DNA from: CAZQGE01 sp964592815
Lineage (GTDB): Bacteria > Bacillota > Clostridia > Christensenellales > CAG-917
Length of the DNA: 8,905 nucleotides
Direction of reading: 5' to 3'
Assembly (NCBI GenBank): GCA_964592815.1
Contig: CAZQGE010000055.1
Coordinates: forward strand, 1 to 8,905
The notes beneath the pieces were generated by a model. It was not told where the DNA came from and did not search any database. It saw nothing but the letters and a program-made list of their open reading frames with translations. The number at the start of each line of letters is the position of its first letter. Within the stretch, counting starts at the first letter, position 1. Shown one piece after another: positions 1 to 5,992 of this stretch. A program made the position numbers and the translations under genes.

Positions 1-34
1 AAATTAAAAGCGTCACAACTTGTGACGCTTTTTT
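1..34. terminator. Bidirectional intrinsic terminator
   Basis: AAAAGCGTCAC (6-16) pairs with GTGACGCTTTT (22-32) around a short loop, followed on the plus strand by T29-T34. The minus strand also ends in a T-rich run (TTTTAATTT). It could end a plus-strand gene lying left of the window and the minus-strand carrier gene, whose stop codon is about 150 bp away. The AT-rich stretch 35-180 shows nothing else convincing. Confidence 0.85.
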
Positions 35-180
35 ATGTTACTTTATTTCTTTTATTTTAATTAAATTTGTTTTGTTTAGTTCAGTCGATTTTTTTATTTT
101 TGTTATAAAATTTTTGCTTATTTTGTTTTTAGATTTTGTAATTTATATTTCAAAAATTACAGTCAATTTAGCGAAAGGGT

Positions 181-1725
181 TTAAGCAAAAACTACAAAGT
201 GGGCAAGCATAAGAATGCCTACTGTTGCCGCAAACATAACAAGTTGAATTTTACCACTCCAACGTATCCATTTCGGATAGTTGACTGTTGTCATTCCAAG
301 CAACAACAAAAGTCCTGCGTTTGTTGGTAAAATTACGTTTGAGAAACCGTCGGCGAATGCAAGAGATAAAACGGCAATTTGTGTGTTTATTCCGACTTTT
401 GTGCAAAGTGCGCCGATAAGGGGAATAAGCAAAAACGCTTTTGCGCTACCTGACGGAATAAAGATTTCAAAAACAAATATTGCCGCATATATAAGAAGGA
501 TAATTACGGCTGGATTTTGACCTTCACAAAGCCCGATTATACCGTAAAGAATGGTGTCCATTACGTTGCCTTCTTGAATTATGTATCTGACTCCGCCTGC
601 AATAAGTATCATTCCTACGGCTGGGGCGAGCGTAAGCAAGCCCTTTCCAAGACATTTTAGCAAGGCTTTGCCTTTTAAGCCACACATTAAACACGCACCC
701 AAGCCCGCAATGATATAGATTGCAACTGTTATATACAAAACATAATCAGCAAGCGAAAACTTGCCTAATGAGGGAATATAGGTTGGTTGAATAAATATTG
801 AAATTATAGCCACAAAAACTATAACCAAAAGCCAACCGCCAAACCATTTTAAGGCTTTATCCTTTTGCGGGTCTTTTACAAAAGATTTGTTTTCAAAGTC
901 AAATTCTGCTCTTCTTATACGGTCTTCTTTATATACCAAAGATTTTTCGGGGTGTTTTTCAATTCGTTTAGCATACGGAAATAAGAAAAGCATTAAGATG
1001 ATATACCCGCAAACGAATGTAAGTAATCTCAAAGGAATTTCTGAAAAAATAGGCAAGCCTAAAAGGCTTTGCGAAACACCGACGTTAAACGGGTTTACAA
1101 CGCCAGCTGAAAAGCCAAAACAGGCGGCGAGTATTGACATTCCCAACCCCACCAAAGCGTCCCAGCCAAATGCGTAACTTAAAAGAATGACTACGGGGGC
1201 AATCGGAATAAGCTCCTCAAACATTCCAGCCGTACTGCTCAAAAACATAAAAATTAACGGCATAAGAAACAAGAGTACATATTTTTTGTTTTCAAACTTA
1301 TTTCTTAATGTTTCTACCATATAGACCATAATGCCAGTTTTGTCCAATGCCGTGAAAACTGCACCAATTACAAACAAAAGCGCAAGAATAGCCCAAATCA
1401 TAAGCGCGCCTGGTTGAGCAGGGTCGAGTATCATAAATGGAGAAAGCAAAACTTTCCACCACGCGATTCTGGTCATATCAGCAAAGTGAAATTCACCTTC
1501 TGGGTCAATCTTTACGTTGCCGTCGCTGTCCGTTATCGTGTCGTAATAACCAGTGGGCAAAACGTAAGCCAAAACTATTGCAGCAATAACCAAAACTAAA
1601 ACTATGGCTATGGCAATAAAAATTGATTTGTTAGACAAGGTTAAGGTTTTTGGCTGCTCTAATGGTGCGTTTAGCTCCGCTGTGTTGCCGTCAACAGATA
1701 TTTCTTTTTTCTTAAAGTGTTTCAT
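181..1725 (-). CDS. YfcC/DcuC-family membrane carrier
   Basis: 514-residue integral membrane protein of the YfcC family (C4-dicarboxylate anaerobic carrier superfamily, DcuC-like). A charged cytoplasmic N-terminus (about 1-33) precedes roughly 12 hydrophobic segments, starting at about 34-55. There is a hydrophilic central loop at about 251-293, where such carriers join their two halves. Family signatures visible are FEELIPIAPV (169-178), NPFNVGVSQSLLGLP (211-225), FIPSGSAKA (422-430) and DGFSNVILPTNAG (459-471). The paired PSGS and LPTNAG elements, and NPF in the first half, resemble the re-entrant loops of YfcC-type proteins. Length matches the family (about 460-510). Substrate is unproven: members are variously annotated as dicarboxylate, amino-acid or peptide carriers. 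The only good ATG is at 1725, and it has no clear Shine-Dalgarno sequence (upstream is CTTTTCGCATT), so translation may be weak. It lies 132 bp downstream of the ATPase gene on the same strand, probably with its own promoter. Confidence 0.88.
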   Translation of the reverse strand: MKHFKKKEISVDGNTAELNAPLEQPKTLTLSNKSIFIAIAIVLVLVIAAIVLAYVLPTGYYDTITDSDGNVKIDPEGEFHFADMTRIAWWKVLLSPFMILDPAQPGALMIWAILALLFVIGAVFTALDKTGIMVYMVETLRNKFENKKYVLLFLMPLIFMFLSSTAGMFEELIPIAPVVILLSYAFGWDALVGLGMSILAACFGFSAGVVNPFNVGVSQSLLGLPIFSEIPLRLLTFVCGYIILMLFLFPYAKRIEKHPEKSLVYKEDRIRRAEFDFENKSFVKDPQKDKALKWFGGWLLVIVFVAIISIFIQPTYIPSLGKFSLADYVLYITVAIYIIAGLGACLMCGLKGKALLKCLGKGLLTLAPAVGMILIAGGVRYIIQEGNVMDTILYGIIGLCEGQNPAVIILLIYAAIFVFEIFIPSGSAKAFLLIPLIGALCTKVGINTQIAVLSLAFADGFSNVILPTNAGLLLLLGMTTVNYPKWIRWSGKIQLVMFAATVGILMLAHFVVFA

Positions 1726-1785
1726 AATGCGAAAAGTCTAACATACGCAAAATTGTTTATCAAGCAAAATTAAAAAAACATTAAA

Positions 1786-1840
1786 AAAAATTGCATATTA
1801 TACCTAATTTGCTAGAATTATTCATAATTATGCAATTTTT
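1786..1840. repeat. 12-bp perfect inverted repeat between ATPase and carrier genes
   Basis: AAAAATTGCATA (1786-1797) and TATGCAATTTTT (1829-1840) are perfect inverted copies separated by 31 bp. Read on the minus strand, the second arm runs into eight Ts, so it could act as a weak terminator for the ATPase transcript. The inner edge of one arm touches the TATAAT box at 1797-1802, so an operator role for the carrier promoter is an alternative. The arms are AT-rich and the loop is long, so both roles are uncertain. Confidence 0.45.
1797..1802 (-). promoter_or_regulatory. Candidate -10 box for the carrier gene
   Basis: A perfect TATAAT on the minus strand lies 71 bp upstream of the carrier start codon. 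No good -35 hexamer is present at 16-18 bp spacing, and no TGn extension precedes it. If used, it gives a 5' leader of about 65 nt. AT-rich DNA produces such boxes by chance, so confidence is low. Confidence 0.35.
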
Positions 1841-1857
1841 ATACAAATATTATAGTA

Positions 1858-4395
1858 TTATTTAGACGTAAGTTTTGCAGCTTCCTGTTTTTTGTGCATT
1901 TTTTGGTCAAGGTACGCAATAAATTGCAAGCCAAATTTTTTCATCAATAGGCTAAGTCCAACGAATATTGGAAGCAAAACTGCGGCTATTGACAAAATGG
2001 CTTTTCCCATATCCCAGGTAACGTCGGTATATAGTCCGAAAAACTTTTGAATGTCGAAAAATGGAATTTTTACAAAGAAACAAGCTGCATACAAGCCGAC
2101 CATTGCAATAAAAGTTATAGAGTGTATCCAAGTGAGTGGCAACGAAACTTTGAATAAGTACATAAACGCTACAAACGTGGTAATAATTACGCACAACATT
2201 TTCATTTGATGGTTAGCAAGCGTCAAGAAATAATTGTCGGCAATAATTGTTGCGCCAATGCCTAGCAACACCGTCAAAGAACCTGGCAGGGAAGCAGATA
2301 AAACTTTTGGTAAAAAACGCCCAGTAACTCTATCTTTGTTTGGTTCAAGAGCAAGTATAACTGACGGAATACCAATGGTTAGTCCGCCAATCAACGTCAA
2401 GTTTCTGGGTTCAAAGGGCAGAGGCGTTGTAACCATCATAAACAGTATTGCAATCATCACGTTATACATCGTTTTCATAAGATAAAGCGATGCGCTTCGC
2501 TCCAAGTTGTTTATAGAGCGACGACCTTCTGCTACAACTTTGGGCATTGATGCAAAGTTGGAGTCCAACAAAACCAAGGAACTCACGTTTTTGGCAGCAT
2601 CTGAACCTGACGCCATAGCGACAGAGCAGTCTGCTTCTTTGAGAGCTAAAACGTCGTTTACTCCGTCACCAGTCATAGCAACTGTGTGTCCATTCTTCTT
2701 AAGAGCTTTGACAAGCAATAATTTTTGGTTGGGCAAAACTCTACCAAATATGGTATATTTTTCGGCGGCGGCAATAACCTCTTCGTCAGTCTTTAGTGTT
2801 GACATATCAATGATATTGTCACATTCTTCAAGTCCCGCACGCATTGCAACGGCACGGACTGTTGTTGGATTGTCGCCAGATATTATTTTAACTTGAACGC
2901 CTTGTTCTCTGAAAAACCTTAGAGTATCAGGGGCTTCTGTTCTTATTTTATCGGTTATAAATATATATCCGATAAGTTGCAAAGCAGAAGGAAGATTGCT
3001 TTCTTCAAACGAATTTTTGCTTGATGCCAAAACTAAAACACGAAAGCCTTTTTCTGCCATTTCCTTTGTTATATTCACTATATCTTCGCTTGGATTTTCA
3101 AAAACAAATTCACTTGCACCCAAAACATAACTTGTGCCGTCAATTTTTGCTCCACTCCATTTTCTTTGTGATGAAAATGGAACAACTTGTTCGACGTTGC
3201 CTGTGGATTGCAAGTCGTGTACAAAACTTTTGAGAGCGTTGGCAGTTGCATTCTCATCGCCTGTTGCATCAACAAAATTTTTGAGCAGTTGCTTGAACTC
3301 CTCCTCTGAAATATGTTCAGATTTTATGGTGTTGACTTCCATTGTACCTTCGGTAATTGTGCCAGTTTTGTCTAAACAAAGGACATCAACTCGTGCCAAA
3401 GTTTCAACGCAATATAAGTCTTGGGCAAGCGTTTTATGTTTGGCAAGCCTTATGACGCTTACGCAAAATACGGCAGACGTCAACGCAACTAAACCCGTTG
3501 GAACCATTCCTACAACAGAACCTATTGTGTTTGTAACAATCGTGTTCACGCTGTCGCCGTTTCCTTGAAAATATTTGACGCAAAAAAGGGCAATTCCTAA
3601 GGGGACAATAATCAATGCCATAATTCGTACAAAAAACATAAGTGAACGCCATATTTCCGAGTTAGGCTTTTTGAAGTATTTTGCGCCTGCGCTTATTTTC
3701 ATTGCAAAGTTGTCAAGACCTATATGAACGACCTTAGCTTTAGCTTTTCCTGAAACGACAAAACTGCCTGACATTACAGAGTCGCCTGCGCTTTTAAGAA
3801 TAGCGTCAGGTTCGCCAGTTATAAGCGATTCATTGACTTCAATGCTTCCGTCAGTAACAACTGCGTCTGCGCAAATTTGCGTGCCTGCTGAAAGAATTGT
3901 TAGGTCGTCAAGCACCAAATTTTTGATGGCAATTTCACTTTCAACTCCGTTGCGTATAACTTTTGCTTTTGGGGCGGATATAAGAGATAATTTGTCAATC
4001 GTGCGCTTTGCTCTAAGTTCCTGAATAGTGCCAATTGCGCTGTTGATGACAACTAAAACTAGAAAACCAAAGTTGCCGATTGTGCTAATTTTGTCTTCAT
4101 TCCTGACAAAAAAAGCTAGTATAACGGCTAAAATTATAAAAAGAAGGTTGAAAAATGTAAAAATATTAGTGCGTAAAATTTCAAAAACACTTTTTGTCTT
4201 TATAGTTTGGTCGCCGTTGATTTTACCTTCTGATATTCTGTTTTGGACGTCTTCATTTGTTAGTCCGTTTTGCATATATTCTGGAGTAGGTTCGTAATCA
4301 CTTTCATACTGGCAAGGTTGATTAAAACTGTCCGAAAGATTTGCATTTTTCTTTTTATTGCAAAAGGAAAAATTTAATTTGTTTTTCGCCGACAT
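1858..4395 (-). CDS. CtpE-like cation-translocating P-type ATPase
   Basis: 845-residue P-type ATPase that moves a cation across the cytoplasmic membrane at the expense of ATP. Order of parts: hydrophilic N-terminus (1-75); TM1-2 (about 79-123); actuator domain with TGEPD (193-197); TM3-4 (about 253-312); phosphorylation motif DKTGT with phospho-acceptor D342; nucleotide-binding domain with KWSG (412-415); hinge TGDGVND (575-581); six more membrane helices (about 641-818). The sequences around LARVDVLCLDKTG, the DAAKNVSSLVLLD stretch after the hinge, and TIGIPSVILALEPN (673-686) resemble the CtpE group, implicated in Ca2+ uptake in mycobacteria. Ca2+ is therefore the best guess, not proven. 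TM4 reads PTGL (299-302) where I expect PEGL. The start is supported by GGAG at 4403-4406, 7 nt before ATG. The gene is divergent from the lipoprotein gene. Confidence 0.92.
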   Translation of the reverse strand: MSAKNKLNFSFCNKKKNANLSDSFNQPCQYESDYEPTPEYMQNGLTNEDVQNRISEGKINGDQTIKTKSVFEILRTNIFTFFNLLFIILAVILAFFVRNEDKISTIGNFGFLVLVVINSAIGTIQELRAKRTIDKLSLISAPKAKVIRNGVESEIAIKNLVLDDLTILSAGTQICADAVVTDGSIEVNESLITGEPDAILKSAGDSVMSGSFVVSGKAKAKVVHIGLDNFAMKISAGAKYFKKPNSEIWRSLMFFVRIMALIIVPLGIALFCVKYFQGNGDSVNTIVTNTIGSVVGMVPTGLVALTSAVFCVSVIRLAKHKTLAQDLYCVETLARVDVLCLDKTGTITEGTMEVNTIKSEHISEEEFKQLLKNFVDATGDENATANALKSFVHDLQSTGNVEQVVPFSSQRKWSGAKIDGTSYVLGASEFVFENPSEDIVNITKEMAEKGFRVLVLASSKNSFEESNLPSALQLIGYIFITDKIRTEAPDTLRFFREQGVQVKIISGDNPTTVRAVAMRAGLEECDNIIDMSTLKTDEEVIAAAEKYTIFGRVLPNQKLLLVKALKKNGHTVAMTGDGVNDVLALKEADCSVAMASGSDAAKNVSSLVLLDSNFASMPKVVAEGRRSINNLERSASLYLMKTMYNVMIAILFMMVTTPLPFEPRNLTLIGGLTIGIPSVILALEPNKDRVTGRFLPKVLSASLPGSLTVLLGIGATIIADNYFLTLANHQMKMLCVIITTFVAFMYLFKVSLPLTWIHSITFIAMVGLYAACFFVKIPFFDIQKFFGLYTDVTWDMGKAILSIAAVLLPIFVGLSLLMKKFGLQFIAYLDQKMHKKQEAAKLTSK

Positions 4396-4402
4396 TATTT
4401 TT

Positions 4403-4406
4403 CTCC
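4403..4406 (-). promoter_or_regulatory. Ribosome binding site of the ATPase gene
   Basis: GGAGAA on the minus strand, with GGAG 7 nt before the ATG at 4395. It supports the chosen start. Confidence 0.7.
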
Positions 4407-4441
4407 GATTTACATTGTATAGTTTTGTAAATATTATGGTA

Positions 4442-4480
4442 ATTATATTAAATTAGATGCTAAACTTAAAAATACGACAA
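4442..4480 (-). promoter_or_regulatory. Candidate promoter(s) of the ATPase gene
   Basis: On the minus strand, TTGTCG (4475-4480) and TCTAAT (4452-4457) are spaced by exactly 17 bp and match 4/6 and 5/6 of the sigma-A consensus. A perfect TATAAT (4442-4447) lies just downstream but lacks a -35 partner. Either would give a leader of about 40-50 nt. The region is shared with the divergent lipoprotein gene, for which I see no clear promoter. Confidence 0.4.
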
Positions 4481-4565
4481 TAAACAATTAAATTTGGCAA
4501 AAACCTATTGTAAAATACTTTGAATTGAGCGTCATTATACGGTTTGTTTTTGCATAATCTTAAAT

Positions 4566-5219
4566 ATGAAAACGAAGTTGATGAAATTTTTAACGGCAGC
4601 AATGTTGATGTTATCTGTTTTTGTGCTTTGCGCTTGCAACAAGACAACGCCCCCAAAATCTGACAATATTTCTCGGATAACTGAACAGTTTTATGCGGGC
4701 GAAACCACAAATTTTGCCGTCGTTGTAGAGCTAGGGAAGAAGGAAAAGAATTTTGTTGCTGACGGAGTTGCAACAAATGTGGTTGCTTTTGCATCAATAA
4801 CCGTCGCTCCTTTGACAAAGTTTGAAGGTGATGAAATCAACTTTACGTTGTCAGACGGGAAAAGTACGTTTAGTGGTCAGCTTGTTGATGCGATAAACGG
4901 AGAATACACCTCGGACATTCAACTTAGTTTTTTGCCAAAAGCCGTAACGTTGGCTTCTAAAGATAAAACGTTTGAAATTGAACTGAAAAATATGCTTGAA
5001 GGAATGTTGAGCGCAAATGACGCATTGAATATTGCAAAAAAACAATTTGATGACAGAATAAAGAATGAAAGTAACGGAGTTGCTCGGGAAATTTATATCA
5101 AACTTATTACTGGGGATAGATTGAATTATTACTACTACGTTTCGTTTATAGGAAAGGGCGTTGATTATTGGGCGGTGCTTATAAATCCTAAAGACGGGAA
5201 AGTAGTTTCTAAAAGATAG
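4566..5219 (+). CDS. Putative lipoprotein with PepSY-like C-terminus
   Basis: 217-residue predicted lipoprotein. A lysine-rich n-region (K2, K4, K7) and a hydrophobic core (about 8-22) end in the lipobox LCAC, so C24 would be lipidated and the protein anchored outside the membrane. The middle (about 30-140) is polar, probably beta-rich, and not recognised. The C-terminal 70 residues resemble a PepSY domain: a helix with LSANDALNIAKKQF (148-161), then strands around YYYYVSF (188-194), then YWAVLINPKDGKVV (201-214), which matches the usual ending where a strand is followed by an xDGKV turn. PepSY domains are thought to inhibit peptidases or mediate protein contacts; no function is assigned here. 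Neither ATG at 4566 nor in-frame ATG at 4581 has a Shine-Dalgarno sequence; 4566 gives a normal signal peptide. The gene is divergent from the ATPase gene, and the pair may share control, which is inference. Confidence 0.8.
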   Translation: MKTKLMKFLTAAMLMLSVFVLCACNKTTPPKSDNISRITEQFYAGETTNFAVVVELGKKEKNFVADGVATNVVAFASITVAPLTKFEGDEINFTLSDGKSTFSGQLVDAINGEYTSDIQLSFLPKAVTLASKDKTFEIELKNMLEGMLSANDALNIAKKQFDDRIKNESNGVAREIYIKLITGDRLNYYYYVSFIGKGVDYWAVLINPKDGKVVSKR

Positions 5220-5221
5220 AC

Positions 5222-5250
5222 TTACAATTAAACTACTGGCTGACTATATA
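5222..5250 (+). promoter_or_regulatory. Possible promoter just after the lipoprotein gene
   Basis: TTACAA (5222-5227), a 17-bp spacer and TATATA (5245-5250) match the sigma-A consensus at 4/6 each; TATAAT also occurs at 5249-5254. It would drive the non-coding stretch that ends at the terminator at 5429-5460. The sequence is AT-rich and the match may be chance. Confidence 0.25.
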
Positions 5251-5302
5251 TAATATAAAATAAGTATTGTAGTTAGAAATCAATGAATGGTAGATGCTGA
5301 GA

Positions 5303-5336
5303 AATCAAACAGAGCGAAAAATCAAATAGAGCGAAA
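5303..5336 (+). repeat. Two-copy 17-bp tandem repeat
   Basis: AATCAAACAGAGCGAAA (5303-5319) is followed directly by AATCAAATAGAGCGAAA (5320-5336), with one mismatch. The unit is not a multiple of three, which argues against a conserved coding role. The surrounding stretch 5220-5428 has no convincing gene; the longest small frame (5287-5391, 34 codons) lacks a ribosome binding site. Confidence 0.8.
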
Positions 5337-5428
5337 GTGCGCGCAGAAGGTAAACGGTAGGACAGAAATAATAAACTTTGGCGCGATATAACATAAAAAT
5401 ATGTGGTGAAGAAATAAAAAAGACGAAA

Positions 5429-5460
5429 AGAAAAAACCGAGTATGCACTCGGTTTTTTCT
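5429..5460. terminator. Bidirectional intrinsic terminator downstream of HU
   Basis: AGAAAAAACCGAGT (5429-5442) and ACTCGGTTTTTTCT (5447-5460) form a perfect 14-bp stem with an ATGC tetraloop. GC pairs in the core are flanked by T-runs on both strands. It ends the HU transcript (stop codon 12 bp away) and any plus-strand transcript from the lipoprotein side. Confidence 0.93.
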
Positions 5461-5471
5461 ATAATTCGTAG

Positions 5472-5744
5472 TTAATTGAACAAGTCCTTAAATGCTTTTC
5501 CGAATTTAAGTGCGGGCGCATTGCTTGCAGGTATGGTGATAGCCTCTTTTTTAATTGGGTTAAAACCTTGTCTTGCTGCTTTTGCTTTTACTTCAAAAGT
5601 TCCAAAACCGGCAATTGCAATTTTTTCGCCAGCTTTCAAAGCATCTGCCACTACTGCGGAGTATGCATCAACTGCTGCTGTTGCATCCTTAATGGATAAA
5701 TCCGCCTTTGCGGCGACTGCTTTAATAAAATCTGCTTTGTTCAT
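5472..5744 (-). CDS. hup: HU-family DNA-binding protein
   Basis: 90-residue histone-like nucleoid protein; it acts as a dimer that binds and bends DNA with little sequence specificity. The length is exactly that of bacterial HU. The N-terminal helical half begins MNKADFIKAVAAKA and contains DATAAVDAY (20-28). Next comes the saddle signature GFGTF (46-50). The DNA-grasping arm (about 53-76) keeps the intercalating proline P63 in GFNP (60-63) and the strand ITIPASNAPALKFGKAFKD (69-87). The arm tip is FNPIKKE (61-67), where typical HU has RNPQTGE; the usual Arg61 is Phe. The ATG at 5744 is chosen because AGGAGGT lies 4 nt upstream (5749-5755); in-frame codons further upstream read through the promoter and are not HU-like. 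Monocistronic: own promoter and terminator. Confidence 0.97.
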   Translation of the reverse strand: MNKADFIKAVAAKADLSIKDATAAVDAYSAVVADALKAGEKIAIAGFGTFEVKAKAARQGFNPIKKEAITIPASNAPALKFGKAFKDLFN

Positions 5745-5748
5745 ATTT

Positions 5749-5755
5749 ACCTCCT
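5749..5755 (-). promoter_or_regulatory. Ribosome binding site of HU
   Basis: AGGAGGT on the minus strand, 4 nt before the ATG at 5744. The match to the 16S anti-Shine-Dalgarno sequence is near perfect and fixes the start at the 90-residue protein. Confidence 0.9.
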
Positions 5756-5772
5756 GGGGTTTTTGTGCCTTT

Positions 5773-5801
5773 ATTATAATTGATACTAGATGATATTGCA
5801 A
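5773..5801 (-). promoter_or_regulatory. Sigma-A-type promoter of HU
   Basis: On the minus strand, -35 TTGCAA (5796-5801), a 17-bp spacer and -10 TATAAT (5773-5778). The -10 is perfect and the -35 matches 4/6. The expected transcript start near 5766 gives a short leader of about 20 nt containing the AGGAGGT site. Confidence 0.8.
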
Positions 5802-5931
5802 TACCCAAATAAAAAAAAATAAGCATTTACAGCCTTTTTGTTTTTTTGTGGCGTACTTTGACATTTTGTGTCATTTGTTAAAATGGTATGCACATTTTAG
5901 TATTTGTATCAATTACTACAAATTTTTAATA

Positions 5932-5960
5932 TTTACAAGATATTATGACTTTGGTATAAT
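5932..5960 (+). promoter_or_regulatory. Strong sigma-A-type promoter of the aminotransferase-aldolase unit
   Basis: -35 TTTACA (5932-5937, 5/6), a 17-bp spacer and a perfect -10 TATAAT (5955-5960) preceded by TGG, giving an extended -10. The expected transcript start is near 5967, leaving about 26 nt of leader with a GGAGG site. No long operator-like repeat overlaps it; a short TGACA-N5-TGTCA repeat lies about 60 bp upstream. Confidence 0.85.
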
Positions 5961-5980
5961 TTTAACATAAAATAAAATCT

Positions 5981-5985
5981 GGAGG
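5981..5985 (+). promoter_or_regulatory. Ribosome binding site of the aminotransferase gene
   Basis: GGAGG (in CTGGAGGAATTG) lies 7 nt before the ATG at 5993, an optimal site and spacing that fixes the start. Confidence 0.9.
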
Positions 5986-5992
5986 AATTGAG

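Noticed and set aside
137..161. Inverted repeat TGTAATTT/AAATTACA downstream of the carrier gene
   Set aside because: AT-rich 8-bp stem with no T-run on the minus strand after it; the hairpin at 6-32 is a far better terminator.
4497..4553. GCAAAAA/TTTTTGC arms upstream of the lipoprotein gene
   Set aside because: Seven AT-rich base pairs with a 43-bp gap; expected by chance in this base composition.
5287..5391. 34-codon frame starting MVDAEKSNRAKNQ between the lipoprotein and HU genes
   Set aside because: No ribosome binding site, low complexity, and the 17-bp tandem repeat within it shifts frame between copies, which argues against coding.
5745..5864. Upstream extension of the HU frame by 40 residues
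   Set aside because: It reads through the HU promoter and ribosome binding site; the extra residues do not resemble HU.
5859..5873. TGACA-N5-TGTCA repeat in the HU/aminotransferase divergent region, with a TTGACA hexamer
   Set aside because: Only 5-bp arms, and no -10 box at the right spacing from TTGACA; too weak to call an operator or promoter.
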